A DNA stretch of 27,926 bases from Gammaproteobacteria bacterium. GTDB taxonomy: Bacteria > Pseudomonadota > Gammaproteobacteria > S012-40. Below the pieces are notes generated by a model that saw only the letters and a list, made by a program, of their open reading frames with translations, was not told the DNA's origin and made no database searches. The DNA is taken from assembly GCA_029864945.1 (NCBI GenBank), contig JAOTSL010000006.1:1-27926 (forward strand). The letters are read 5' to 3'. Positions 15,435 to 23,982 of the stretch are shown here, in pieces (the stretch's first letter is position 1; each line of letters begins with the position of its first letter). The position numbers and the translations under genes are program-made.

Positions 15435-17501
15435 GATTATTCGTCGCATGTTCGGTAACGCGTTTAACAGTTGTTTGCCGTAAAACTTACTGACTAATCG
15501 ACGATCCAGTATTGTGACTTTTCCGCTGTCTTCTTCATTTCTAATTAGTCGGCCAACTGCCTGTATTAACCGGATGCAGGTTTGAGGAAGAACTATTTCA
15601 CGAAAATGATTTTGCCCCTGCGACTCGATATATTCTCTTTCTGTTGCGTCGACGGGAGAGTCAGGTACAGGGAAAGGTAGTTTGGCAATAATAACGTGCG
15701 TGCATAATTCGCCTGGTAAGTCGATACCTTCTGCAAAACTGGCAAGTCCAAAGATTACACTGGTTTCGTTGTTTTCTATTTTTTCTTTGTGTTTTTCAAG
15801 TAACGTTTGAATGTTGTAATCACCTTGAATCAATAAATGATCCTGTATGTAATACGGTACGTTCTCTGCAACTTCAGTTAATTGACGGCGAGAGCTAAAG
15901 AGTACTAACGTGCCTGTTTTATCGGTAATAAGATCAGGTAGTAAGTCAATTATTTCAGTGGTGTGAGCTTCTGTTTGTTGTGGTTCTGTTTTCATTTTAG
16001 GAATCCACAGCGTTGATTTATTAGCGAAATCAAACGGCGATGAAAGGTGGATATATCGAGTTTGTGAAACGGCATCAAGCCCCGTTCTATGTTGAAAATA
16101 GGCAAAGCTACCTAACGTCATTAATGTCGCGGAAGTTAATACGGCGCCGTGACAACGGTCCCACAAATTTTGTTGTAAAAAACTAGCCGCAGAAATAGGT
16201 GATGTAAATATTCTGTAATCGCTGTTGTCTCGGTAGCTGGTTTTTGTGATCCAGCGCGCCATAGGTGGTTCTTTATCGGGGTCTTGAGATGAAAAATTAA
16301 AACACAAAGTTGCAATGTTGCTTAGTCGAGAAATGCTGCTGCCGAGTTCCGGTAGCACTGCCTCACCTAATTTGGTGGGGATTTCGTTGTCAGTTACTGC
16401 TTTGGTAATTCTGTCTTTTAGTTTATTAAACTGTCTTTCTGAATCCTGAGTGACCAGCAAAAGCTCTTTGGTTTGTAATCGTAAATCTTCAGGAATAATC
16501 CCGTTAGGGAATCGAAGTGTTATTTCGGATTGGTGAGGTTGATTCAATTCCGCAATGCTGTTGATCGTACGCGTGAATTCGGCCATCTTGTCTTTCAGTT
16601 TTTCGCGAGCAAGGTCTGCCGCAGAAAAAAGTTTTCCCGTGTCGGACTCTTGTAAAATGGACTCGCATTGTTTGACAATACCATCGGATTTATCAAGCCA
16701 ACCTGATGTGCCGGAGATTGAAATCCAGGAAGACGCATGATTAATTGTTTTGTCTGGTAGGTGGTGCGCTTCATCAAAAACATATAATGTTTCTTCCGGT
16801 GCGGGAATCAATACGCCGCCGCCGAGTGCAAGGTCAGACAAAATGATATCGTGATTGGCCACAATCACATCCGCATCTTCAATTTTAGCTTTGGCTATGA
16901 AGTAAGGGCATTCTCGAAAATAATGACATTTAGATGAGCTGCATCCATGGCGGTCATTGCTGATCTTTGTCCAGATTTCATCGGGAATTTGTGAGTCCCA
17001 GCTATCTTTGTCGCCATTCCAGTCTTTGTTTTCAAAGGTTTTAAATAGACGTTTTAATGTGGCTGTTAAATAATCGTCAGTTGCAAATGCATCGACTTGA
17101 GAGTCTGTGTCGCCCGTATGTTGTGCGAGCAAGCTGGGGCACAAGTAACGGCCTCGCCCTTTGGCAATCGCGCTGCTAAACTCCAGCCCACTGAGTTTCT
17201 GAACTGCGGGTAAATCTTTTTCAATCAATTGTGACTGAAGTGCGACAGTGGCGGATGAAATTACCAACTTTATATTTTGTGCCTGAGCAACGGGGATGCA
17301 GGACAGAAGATAGGCTAGGGTTTTACCCGTACCGGTAGGACCTTCGGCGACAAGAATGTTATTTCTTTTTTTATCGCAAATAGATTTAACTATTTCAGCA
17401 ATAAAGGCGCGTTGGGTGTAACGATTTCGAAACCCGCCTATTTTTTGTGAGATGTTTTTATAAGCTTGTTGAACATCTTTTTTTATAGTGTCGGTAAGCA
17501 T
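15429..17501 (-). CDS. dinG: ATP-dependent DNA helicase DinG (iron-sulfur XPD-like)
   Basis: This 690-residue superfamily 2 helicase moves 5' to 3' and helps resolve R-loops and other replication obstacles. Walker A is EGPTGTGKT (Lys60). Four cysteines for a 4Fe-4S cluster sit at 121, 187, 192 and 198 (GRYLCP and HGCSSSKCHYFRECPY), matching the E. coli spacing closely. The DEAH box (243-246) is followed by HLPD. C-terminal helicase motifs include SFAEGIDLPGE and AVGRLIRNEEDSG. I start at the ATG at 17501, where family members begin. A TTG at 17528 has AGGA only about 3 bases upstream and would overlap the upstream gene. The ATG is one base after the stop of the upstream gene, so translation is probably coupled. 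Confidence 0.94.
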   Translation of the reverse strand: MLTDTIKKDVQQAYKNISQKIGGFRNRYTQRAFIAEIVKSICDKKRNNILVAEGPTGTGKTLAYLLSCIPVAQAQNIKLVISSATVALQSQLIEKDLPAVQKLSGLEFSSAIAKGRGRYLCPSLLAQHTGDTDSQVDAFATDDYLTATLKRLFKTFENKDWNGDKDSWDSQIPDEIWTKISNDRHGCSSSKCHYFRECPYFIAKAKIEDADVIVANHDIILSDLALGGGVLIPAPEETLYVFDEAHHLPDKTINHASSWISISGTSGWLDKSDGIVKQCESILQESDTGKLFSAADLAREKLKDKMAEFTRTINSIAELNQPHQSEITLRFPNGIIPEDLRLQTKELLLVTQDSERQFNKLKDRITKAVTDNEIPTKLGEAVLPELGSSISRLSNIATLCFNFSSQDPDKEPPMARWITKTSYRDNSDYRIFTSPISAASFLQQNLWDRCHGAVLTSATLMTLGSFAYFQHRTGLDAVSQTRYIHLSSPFDFANKSTLWIPKMKTEPQQTEAHTTEIIDLLPDLITDKTGTLVLFSSRRQLTEVAENVPYYIQDHLLIQGDYNIQTLLEKHKEKIENNETSVIFGLASFAEGIDLPGELCTHVIIAKLPFPVPDSPVDATEREYIESQGQNHFREIVLPQTCIRLIQAVGRLIRNEEDSGKVTILDRRLVSKFYGKQLLNALPNMRRIIE

Positions 17502-17502
17502 G

Positions 17503-18105
17503 TTATTGACGTTGCAGTTTTTGATCAAGGTCCTGATAAAACTTCAGTGCAAGGTTAAATGAGAAGGCGGGAGCTCCTGAAATACTTTCCTCAGATGTAA
17601 ATGACATTTCATCATTATAAAATTTTCGCATTCCCAGTACGTGCATTGGTAGCTCGCGAAAGAAATTCGTATTGTTGCTTAAAAAATATTGGGCGAGCGC
17701 GATAACTGAGCTTGATAGTTTTTCTGGGCTTGTATCGTCGTTTATTTTTGCATGAACAGTTGGCCATGAATCTGCCTGGCTACTGACTTCAATCATAATG
17801 ACTTCGTCACATTGGTCTATCTTTTTTTCTACGCGAAGATTTTTATCAATTTTAAAAGCGCCTTCAGCGTGCAGTTCGTTAATAGGCGAATACATTTTAT
17901 TTGCAAAGCCAACCGCCCACTCTGACATGTGGTCAAGCAATTGCTGAGATTTATCTTCTGAATCAGATAGGCGGTTGAGAACCAAGCTAAAAAAGTGATC
18001 CCATACCCAAATGTTTTCGTGCTCTGCAATAGGGGATTCAATATTTATCATTATTTTGGATGTTTCATTAAAGGCATTGTCAAACCCTATAACAATTGTA
18101 GACAT
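17503..18105 (-). CDS. uncharacterised 200-residue protein translationally coupled to dinG
   Basis: I do not recognise this protein. It is 200 residues, mixed alpha/beta, acidic, with no signal peptide or membrane helix. The first 25 residues are beta-like (MSTIVIGFDNAFNETSKIMIN). A helical stretch follows (WDHFFSLVLNRLSDSEDKSQ), then EVIMIEVSSQADSWPTVHAKI as a probable strand pair, and a Phe-rich helical end. The only cysteine is in DQCDE. Its stop codon is one base from the dinG ATG, so the two proteins are likely made together and may act together. The gene has about 290 bases of non-coding DNA upstream, so its promoter probably drives dinG as well. It might be an accessory or regulatory partner of the helicase, but nothing in its sequence shows this. 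Confidence 0.8.
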   Translation of the reverse strand: MSTIVIGFDNAFNETSKIMINIESPIAEHENIWVWDHFFSLVLNRLSDSEDKSQQLLDHMSEWAVGFANKMYSPINELHAEGAFKIDKNLRVEKKIDQCDEVIMIEVSSQADSWPTVHAKINDDTSPEKLSSSVIALAQYFLSNNTNFFRELPMHVLGMRKFYNDEMSFTSEESISGAPAFSFNLALKFYQDLDQKLQRQ

Positions 18106-18423
18106 GTTTTATATCCTGTTTGTGTTTTGAGTAAAAAGTGATATTTAATTTGTGATCAAATGTTCGGCAAGTGACTGTTATGTTTTAACTAAGTGGATTT
18201 TACTGTGTATTCCATTAAAAAAACAGAGCGAACTGTTAAGCGAAAAAATCTATTTTCTCGAAAAAGACTTTTAATTTTCTCAGTAATCGGACTGCATTTT
18301 GCAATTTTATAAATAGTGTATTTTGCCTGAGAAAATGTGGTGAATCATAACATTTTATTCTTGGTTTAAGGCTAAAGTTTTTCCTCTGGCGATACGATAT
18401 TGAAGTTAATGAAGGAGATAATT
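18106..18423. other. divergent intergenic region with an inverted repeat
   Basis: Promoters for the dinG operon (minus) and the small secreted protein (plus) must lie here. TTTTCTCAG (18275-18283) and CTGAGAAAA (18327-18335) are perfect inverted 9-mers, 43 bases apart, so they could loop or frame a binding site. No gene was found. A CTGT half-site at 18116-18119 is the only LexA-like trace. Confidence 0.4.
18412..18417 (+). promoter_or_regulatory. strong ribosome-binding site for the small secreted protein
   Basis: AAGGAG lies 6 bases before the ATG at 18424. It decides the start in favour of this ATG over the in-frame TTG at 18400. Confidence 0.8.
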
Positions 18424-18753
18424 ATGATTGGAAGGCACGCTTCAATATTGGTTGCATTGCTTCTTTCTCTTGGCTTCAACAGTGCTAGTGCCATAGGGGG
18501 ATTAAGTGATTCGGAACAGGCTTGTTATGCGGTATCTATGGTTGGTTATGATACGGTTATTAACTCTGACCTAGGTATGCCGCTTGATCAAGTGATAGAC
18601 TCAATGGTTACAAATAATAACGCGTTACAAACGCTTGATATTTATCAAGACTATTTATTCTTAGTCGTAATGGATGCCTATAACTGGGAAGGCTCGCCTC
18701 ACACTTATGCCGTAAAAACAATGTATCAGTGTGCGAAAAGGCAAAGTAGCTAA
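18424..18753 (+). CDS. small secreted protein of unknown function
   Basis: I do not recognise this 109-residue protein. Its first 23 residues are a textbook signal peptide (basic start, LVALLLSLGF core, cleavage after SASA), leaving a mature protein of about 85 residues. The mature part is acidic and probably helical, with one cysteine near the start (EQACYAV) and one near the end (MYQCAKR). In the oxidising periplasm these could form a disulfide closing the fold. It is followed at about 50 bases by a very strong terminator and preceded by a strong ribosome-binding site and a long leader, so it is its own transcription unit and may be highly expressed. Confidence 0.82.
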   Translation: MIGRHASILVALLLSLGFNSASAIGGLSDSEQACYAVSMVGYDTVINSDLGMPLDQVIDSMVTNNNALQTLDIYQDYLFLVVMDAYNWEGSPHTYAVKTMYQCAKRQSS

Positions 18754-18805
18754 AGACCTAAGTCAGGTTTAGGTGTTTAATTGATTTAAATCAATCTATT
18801 TTTAG

Positions 18806-18840
18806 AAACGCCCGAAAAGCAGCGCTTTTCGGGCGTTTTT
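18806..18840. terminator. strong rho-independent terminator
   Basis: CGCCCGAAAAGC (18809-18820) and GCTTTTCGGGCG (18824-18835) form a perfect 12-base stem with an AGC loop, followed by five T. AAA precedes the stem. It ends the transcript of the small secreted protein gene. Confidence 0.96.
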
Positions 18841-18940
18841 GTTTGTATAATCATCAACATTAGTCGTTTAAAGCCGATAGACTATATAAGAACTATAAAT
18901 GTAAGCACTTATTTGTGAGCCACGATAACCTATTGATCTT

Positions 18941-20608
18941 ATGAGCCCTAATTGCACTTCCTATAAAATATTATTTGCATGGATATTCTTTGCCGGGCTA
19001 GTTTGTCTATCTTCTGCTAGTTATGCCTCACTTGGAGGGGCTAACGGTATTGAAGAAGACCTTCCGGCTGACGCGATTGTTAACGAGATGCATCGTCATC
19101 TTGTTTTGGATAACTACGAAAACTGGGCGCCGGGGCTCGATTGGCAAAAACTAAGAGAATTCTATAGTAAACGTGAGTTCTTGCCTGTTTGGTTAACAGT
19201 TAATGGGCCTACCGAAAGAGCCCGTAAAGTGAGGGATGTGCTAGTTGAGGCTGATAATGAAGGGCTAGATCCTGCTGAATACCATGTGCCCGCATTGCAG
19301 TATTTATGGAGGGCTAAGCGAGATAAGTCAAAAGCTCGTTTGGAATTACTGTTGACCGATGCCTTGTTGCGTTATGGCCTGGAAGTGAGTGCGGGTTATC
19401 GTAACCCCCGAGCCGCTGACATTGACTGGCATGTTAGGCCTAGAAGGATCAATGTAGTAAGGCGGTTAGAGTGGCTGTTAATAGCCCCTGATGCCGAGTT
19501 AGCGATGCGTGACTTTCCTCCACCACATAAAGCCTATGTGAAATTAAAAGAAAAATTAGCCTATTATCGCGAATTGGCAGTAAATGGACCCTGGCAGAAG
19601 GTGGCGTATGCGCCGCAATTGCAAGTGGGAATGTCGCATCGCCAAATACCAAATATTCGAAAGCGATTGCAGCAGGAGAAATATTTGTTACCGGGTAATA
19701 ATGATGAGTCAGAACTCTTTGATGACAATCTTGATATCGCAGTACATAAATTCCAAAGGTACTATGGCCATAAGGTAGACGGCGTGGTGGGATATTTTAC
19801 CCGTAAGAGTTTGAATATTGACGTTAATGAACAAATAGCCCGAATTAAACAGAATATGGAAAGATGGCGATGGATGCCACGCTCCCTGGGGCGACGTTAC
19901 GTAATGGTCAATATGGCGGGCTATCGGTTGAATCTAGTTGATGATGGTGAGTCGGTAATGGAAATGCCCGTTATTATTGGGAAAACGTTTCGAGCAACCC
20001 CCGCTTTTATCGATAGCATGGAATATGTTGAATTAAACCCCACCTGGAGCGTGCCTCCAAGGATAGCAAAAGAAAAATTCTTACCCAAAATGAGAGAAAA
20101 TCCTGGGTTTTTAAAGGTTAATAATTTAAAAGTATATGAAAGCTGGCGTAAAAACGCCAAAGAAGTTGATCCTGAGACAATTGATTGGCAAGAGGTAAAG
20201 GTAGAAAACTTTCCTTATAAGCTGATGCAATCTCCCGGTGCACATAACAGTATGGGCCGAATTAAATTTATGTTTCCTAATAGGTTCAGGGTTTATCTGC
20301 ATGATACGCCAGACCGAACCCTATTTGATCGCCATATAAGGACGTTTAGTTCCGGCTGTATTCGTGTTGCTGAGCCATTTAATCTGGCAAATAAAATATT
20401 GTCTTGGGGTAATAAAGGAAAACAGTCCGATGTTGAAAGCCAAATATCGACGGGTGAAACTGTGCGTATTAACTTGAAGAGAAAACTACCTGTTTATCTT
20501 ATGTACTGGACTGCGTGGGTGGATGAGGAAGGGGAAATAAATTTTCGTAATGATATATATCAGAGAAATCAAAAGATAGCGACGAGCAAGGAGCTGGATG
20601 TATCCTAG
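18941..20608 (+). CDS. L,D-transpeptidase (YcbB/LdtD type) with peptidoglycan-binding domain
   Basis: This 555-residue periplasmic protein makes 3-3 crosslinks in peptidoglycan, or attaches to it, by the beta-lactam-tolerant Cys route. A signal peptide covers about residues 1-30. The N-terminal scaffold region (about 60-230) contains SAGYRNPRAADIDWHV, typical of YcbB homologues. A peptidoglycan-binding domain (about 228-285) contains KFQRYYGHKVDGVVGYFTRKSL. The YkuD catalytic domain (about 305-500) has YLHDTPDRTLFD with His454, and SSGCIRVAEP with catalytic Cys473. The order signal, scaffold, PG-binding and catalytic domains matches LdtD, whose E. coli form is about 615 residues. The gene stands alone after the terminator at 18840. 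The start is the first ATG that gives a full signal peptide. Confidence 0.93.
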   Translation: MSPNCTSYKILFAWIFFAGLVCLSSASYASLGGANGIEEDLPADAIVNEMHRHLVLDNYENWAPGLDWQKLREFYSKREFLPVWLTVNGPTERARKVRDVLVEADNEGLDPAEYHVPALQYLWRAKRDKSKARLELLLTDALLRYGLEVSAGYRNPRAADIDWHVRPRRINVVRRLEWLLIAPDAELAMRDFPPPHKAYVKLKEKLAYYRELAVNGPWQKVAYAPQLQVGMSHRQIPNIRKRLQQEKYLLPGNNDESELFDDNLDIAVHKFQRYYGHKVDGVVGYFTRKSLNIDVNEQIARIKQNMERWRWMPRSLGRRYVMVNMAGYRLNLVDDGESVMEMPVIIGKTFRATPAFIDSMEYVELNPTWSVPPRIAKEKFLPKMRENPGFLKVNNLKVYESWRKNAKEVDPETIDWQEVKVENFPYKLMQSPGAHNSMGRIKFMFPNRFRVYLHDTPDRTLFDRHIRTFSSGCIRVAEPFNLANKILSWGNKGKQSDVESQISTGETVRINLKRKLPVYLMYWTAWVDEEGEINFRNDIYQRNQKIATSKELDVS

Positions 20609-20638
20609 GTTTAATTACGACTTTCATTAAAATAATAT

Positions 20639-20670
20639 GTTACAAAATATATATTTTATTTTTTTGTAAC
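20639..20670. repeat. AT-rich inverted repeat upstream of the flavoprotein fusion gene
   Basis: GTTACAAAA (20639-20647) and TTTTGTAAC (20662-20670) are perfect 9-base arms with a 14-base AT-only spacer. It may be a terminator of the upstream gene or an operator for the downstream one. There is no T-run beyond the right arm. Confidence 0.45.
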
Positions 20671-20731
20671 TGAATGTGCTTTTTTGTCTCTATTCACAAA
20701 CATATGTATGGGCTAAGGAACGCGAGAGACA

Positions 20732-22897
20732 ATGAGTAAAAGTAAGGTATTTCTAATTATAATATTGGTCGCTTTGACGGCCGCATTTTTTATCTTTGAT
20801 TTGGGTCAGTATTTTACGCTTGACTATCTAAAATCAGAAAAAGACCATTTCATCAATCTCTATCAGCAGGATAAACTCACCACTATCGCAATATATATGT
20901 TGATATATATTTCTGTTACGGCGTTATCATTGCCCGGGGCAGTGATCATGACGTTGGCTGGCGGCGCAGTTTTTGGCCTGGCTGAAGGCGCTGTTATTAT
21001 TTCTTTTGCCAGCACTATTGGCGCAACGCTAGCATTTCTCGTCGCTCGTTTTGTTCTTCGTGAATCTGTGCAGCAAAAATTTGGCGATAAATTAAAAGCA
21101 ATAAACGAAGGCATAGAAAAAGAAGGTGCTTTCTATTTGTTTACATTACGCTTGATCCCCGCATTCCCCTTTTTTATGATTAACCTTGTGATGGGTGTTA
21201 CTCAAATAAAAGTGCGCCAATTTTTCTTAGTCAGTCAGATAGGTATGCTTCCCGGCACAATTGTTTTTGTTAATGCAGGGAGTCAATTGGCTTCACTGGA
21301 TTCGTTGGCGGGTATCTTGTCACCGGTTATGCTGCTGTCATTTGCGATGCTTGGTATCTTTCCTTTGATTGCGAAAAAAACGATTGATATATACAAGGCG
21401 AATAAAGTGCTGAAGAACTATAAGAAGCCGAAAAAGTTTGACTATAATCTAGTGGTAATTGGTGCGGGCTCAGGTGGGTTGGTGACGTCTTATATCGCGG
21501 CGGCTGTGAATGCAAAAGTTGCCTTGATTGAAAAAAATAAGATGGGTGGGGATTGTCTTAATACGGGTTGCGTTCCCAGTAAGGCAATTATTCGCTCAGC
21601 AAAAATGTTGTCTTATGCCAGCCGGGCAAAAGAATTTGGTTTTAAATCGACCACAGTTGAATTTGATTTTTCAGATGTGATGAATCGCGTACACAATATT
21701 ATTAAAAAAATCGAACCACATGATTCTGTTGAGCGTTATACGAGTCTAGGTGTTGAAGTAATCCAGGGTGAAGCTATGATCCGTTCACCGTACGAAGTGG
21801 AGGTAAGTGGCAAAGTATTAACGACTAAAAATATTGTTATAGCAACAGGTGCACGACCTTTCGTACCAAATTTACCAGGGCTTGATGAAGTGGGTTACCT
21901 TACATCTGATACAGTGTGGGAGCTAAAAGAAAAGCCGAAACGTTTGGTTGTGCTTGGTGGGGGGCCTATTGGTTGCGAACTTGCGCAGTCTTTTCAGCGG
22001 TTGGGTAGCGAAGTGACTCTGGTGCAGCGTGCATCACGTATTATGCTGCGCGAAGATGAAGAGATTGCAGAGCTGGTTCAGACTCGTTTTCGTTCGGAAG
22101 GTATGAATCTTTTGTTGAGCCATTCTGCAAAAAAGTGTGTGATTGAAAATGGACAAAAATATCTAGTATGTGATCATATAAATGGCTTAGTTGATGAAGA
22201 AGTTGAAAAAGTTGAAGAAATAAAAGTACCATTTGATCAATTAATTTTAGCCCTAGGTCGAAAAGCAAATGTCACTGGTTTTGGTTTGGAAGAGCTGGGG
22301 ATAAATATTGAAAAGTCCGGTGTGATTCAGGCCAACTCATTTTTACAAACTAATTATCCTAATATATATGCTTGTGGAGACGTTGCTGGGCCATATCAAT
22401 TCACGCACACGGCCGCTCATCAAGCCTGGTACGCAGCAGTTAATACATTATTTTCACCGTTTAAGCGTTTCAAGGTCGACTACTCTGTTATCCCTTGGGC
22501 AACGTATACCGACCCGGAAGTTGCAAGGGTTGGTTTGAATGAGTTGGAGGCAAAAGAGCAGGGAATTGCGTATGAAGTGACAGAATACGGTATTGATGAC
22601 CTTGATCGTGCAATTGCAGATAGTGAAGACCATGGAGTGGTCAAAGTATTGACCGTGCCGGGGAAAGACAAAATTTTAGGAGTAACTATTGCGGGTAATC
22701 ATGCTGGTGATTTAATAGCTGAGTATGTAATGGCAATGAAGCACGGATTAGGGTTAAATAAAATTCTTGGTACGATTCATATTTACCCAACGATGGCCGA
22801 GGCAAACAAGTTTGCGGCGGGCAATTGGAAAAAGGCGCATAAGCCAGAAAAATTGTTAGCTTGGGTCAAAGGTTTTCATGCGTGGCGCCGGTCATAG
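20732..22897 (+). CDS. TVP38/TMEM64 membrane domain fused to FAD-dependent disulfide oxidoreductase
   Basis: This 721-residue protein joins two domains. Residues 1-225 form a TVP38/DedA-like membrane domain with about six hydrophobic segments, including AGGAVFGLAEGAVI and the RLIPAFPFFMINLVMGVT signature. Residues about 235-715 form a complete flavoprotein disulfide oxidoreductase. The FAD motif is VIGAGSGGLVTSYIAA, the redox disulfide is GGDCLNTGCVPSK (Cys275 and Cys280), and the pyridine-nucleotide motif is GGGPIGCELAQSF. A second FAD contact (YACGDVAG) and a C-terminal catalytic His-Glu segment, HIYPTMAEANKF, follow. There are no extra C-terminal cysteines or N-terminal metal-binding domain as in mercuric reductase, and no lipoyl domain. 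The arrangement puts a cytoplasmic thiol or quinone-type reductase at the membrane. The acceptor is unknown. A small zinc-ribbon gene follows 31 bases later. Confidence 0.9.
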   Translation: MSKSKVFLIIILVALTAAFFIFDLGQYFTLDYLKSEKDHFINLYQQDKLTTIAIYMLIYISVTALSLPGAVIMTLAGGAVFGLAEGAVIISFASTIGATLAFLVARFVLRESVQQKFGDKLKAINEGIEKEGAFYLFTLRLIPAFPFFMINLVMGVTQIKVRQFFLVSQIGMLPGTIVFVNAGSQLASLDSLAGILSPVMLLSFAMLGIFPLIAKKTIDIYKANKVLKNYKKPKKFDYNLVVIGAGSGGLVTSYIAAAVNAKVALIEKNKMGGDCLNTGCVPSKAIIRSAKMLSYASRAKEFGFKSTTVEFDFSDVMNRVHNIIKKIEPHDSVERYTSLGVEVIQGEAMIRSPYEVEVSGKVLTTKNIVIATGARPFVPNLPGLDEVGYLTSDTVWELKEKPKRLVVLGGGPIGCELAQSFQRLGSEVTLVQRASRIMLREDEEIAELVQTRFRSEGMNLLLSHSAKKCVIENGQKYLVCDHINGLVDEEVEKVEEIKVPFDQLILALGRKANVTGFGLEELGINIEKSGVIQANSFLQTNYPNIYACGDVAGPYQFTHTAAHQAWYAAVNTLFSPFKRFKVDYSVIPWATYTDPEVARVGLNELEAKEQGIAYEVTEYGIDDLDRAIADSEDHGVVKVLTVPGKDKILGVTIAGNHAGDLIAEYVMAMKHGLGLNKILGTIHIYPTMAEANKFAAGNWKKAHKPEKLLAWVKGFHAWRRS

Positions 22898-22928
22898 GCG
22901 TTAGTAATTGAATTTATAGGAGCTAAGA

Positions 22929-23114
22929 ATGGGGGAGGTCATACCCTTTAAAAAACCAAAATTATCACAGAAGCATAAAGGTAATACGCTGTGTAAAAAT
23001 GGTTTTCATAAGTGGGTAATAGAGAATGAGAAAACATTCGACACTAGGCAAGGTAGGCTTGTGACGAGTTACGTTTGCAAGCGATGCGATGCAACGAAAA
23101 ACTCTGCCAAATAA
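22929..23114 (+). CDS. small zinc-ribbon-like protein
   Basis: This 61-residue, very basic protein is not one I can name. It has possible metal ligands in two clusters: Cys22 with His27 (CKNGFH), and two cysteines in VCKRC near residue 50-53. That gives a C-x4-H ... C-x2-C pattern, as in small zinc ribbons. Lys-rich ends suggest nucleic-acid or acidic-partner contact. AGGAG lies 6 bases before the ATG. It starts 31 bases after the flavoprotein fusion gene on the same strand and probably shares its transcript. Its stop is convergent with the receiver gene. Confidence 0.75.
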   Translation: MGEVIPFKKPKLSQKHKGNTLCKNGFHKWVIENEKTFDTRQGRLVTSYVCKRCDATKNSAK

Positions 23115-23148
23115 CTCTGCGAACTATTTAGAGCCTCTATTTATCTGA

Positions 23149-23511
23149 TTAGCCGGCTACTTTGTTAACCGCCGCTAATAGTCGTTCTGCTGTAAAGGGT
23201 TTGTTTAGCCATCCGGTAGCTCCCATTGTTTTTGCTTTGCTTTTTTTATAGTCACTTGTTTCAGTTGTGACCATAATCATGGGGGTGTATTGATAATCGT
23301 CCAGTCGACGGAGTTTACTTACCAATGATAAGCCGCCCATATTGGGCATATTTACATCAATAAGAGCAACATCAAATGTGGTTTCCCGGGCAATAGCAAG
23401 TGCCTCAACACCGTCTGACGCAGTTATAACCTCGTGATTTTCTTCGGTTAATATGTGAACCATTAGATCTCTAATAGCTTTGGAGTCGTCAACTGTAAGT
23501 ATTTTGGCCAT
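23149..23511 (-). CDS. CheY-like single-domain response regulator
   Basis: This 120-residue protein is a stand-alone receiver domain with no output domain. The acidic pocket is Asp8-Asp9, the phosphoacceptor is Asp52 in ALIDVNMPNMGG, the switch threonine is in MVTTET (around 82-83), and the conserved lysine is Lys104 in NKPFTAERLL. The sequence GATGWLNKPF is common in chemotaxis-type CheY relatives in aquatic proteobacteria. No kinase or chemotaxis gene is present in the window, so the partner is elsewhere. It is divergent from bolA across about 150 bases and convergent with the zinc-ribbon gene. Confidence 0.92.
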   Translation of the reverse strand: MAKILTVDDSKAIRDLMVHILTEENHEVITASDGVEALAIARETTFDVALIDVNMPNMGGLSLVSKLRRLDDYQYTPMIMVTTETSDYKKSKAKTMGATGWLNKPFTAERLLAAVNKVAG

Positions 23512-23665
23512 TTTTCAATCCTTAGTATGGTGGTGTTTGTTTTTTGATATCGACTAGTTTCTGAGTCGACTTTAGTAAAAGTTTGTCGTTATAAGACTTC
23601 TGTCGCACTTGTTAAAAATGCTAAACTGGCGCAAATAGATACGGTATTAATAAGTGGAATTAGAT
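23512..23665. other. divergent region between the receiver gene and bolA
   Basis: These 154 bases hold the promoters for the receiver gene and bolA. I see no strong consensus promoter or operator. AGTGGA about 9 bases before the bolA ATG may serve as a weak ribosome-binding site. Confidence 0.3.
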
Positions 23666-23977
23666 ATGAGAATCCAAGCTACAATTGAAACTAAGTTACA
23701 AGCAGGCTTGTTTCCTGAGGTCTGCAACGTAATAAATGAAAGCCACATGCATAATGTGCCAGCAGGTTCAGAGTCGCATTTTAAGGTAACTCTCGTATCA
23801 GATGCGTTTAATGGAAAAATGTTGGTTGCGCGGCATAAAATGATTTATAAGTTATTAGATGACGAACTTAAAAACGATATTCATGCACTCGCGTTACATA
23901 CGTATACAAAAAATGAGTGGGATGCACGCCAGAGCTCTCCAGACTCGCCTCCATGTCTTGGGGGCGGTGTAAAATAG
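23666..23977 (+). CDS. bolA: BolA family protein
   Basis: This 103-residue protein has the BolA (KH-like, class II) fold. IEKLQ-type helix 1 is followed by the family motif ESHMHNVPAGSESHFKVTLVSDAF and then the long helix LVARHKMIYKLLDDELKNDIHALALHTYTKNEW. The His in HSL-type position and the C-terminal His of the ALALHTYT helix are the usual Fe-S ligand sites shared with monothiol glutaredoxins. BolA proteins regulate morphology and biofilm genes and handle Fe-S clusters with glutaredoxins. A Ser-Pro-Gly tail with one Cys (SPPCLGGGVK) extends beyond the domain. I use the ATG at 23666; a GTG at 23654 is in frame but unlikely. It is followed 5 bases later by a thioredoxin-fold gene. Confidence 0.93.
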   Translation: MRIQATIETKLQAGLFPEVCNVINESHMHNVPAGSESHFKVTLVSDAFNGKMLVARHKMIYKLLDDELKNDIHALALHTYTKNEWDARQSSPDSPPCLGGGVK

Positions 23978-23982
23978 CAGTT

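Noticed and set aside
18116..18131. LexA-box-like CTGT-N8-TGAG just upstream of the dinG operon
   Set aside because: Only the CTGT half matches; the second half should be ACAG. E. coli dinG is LexA-regulated, but this is too weak to claim.
20732..22897. Mercuric reductase
   Set aside because: The reductase half lacks the C-terminal cysteine pair and the N-terminal heavy-metal domain of MerA, and no mer genes are nearby.
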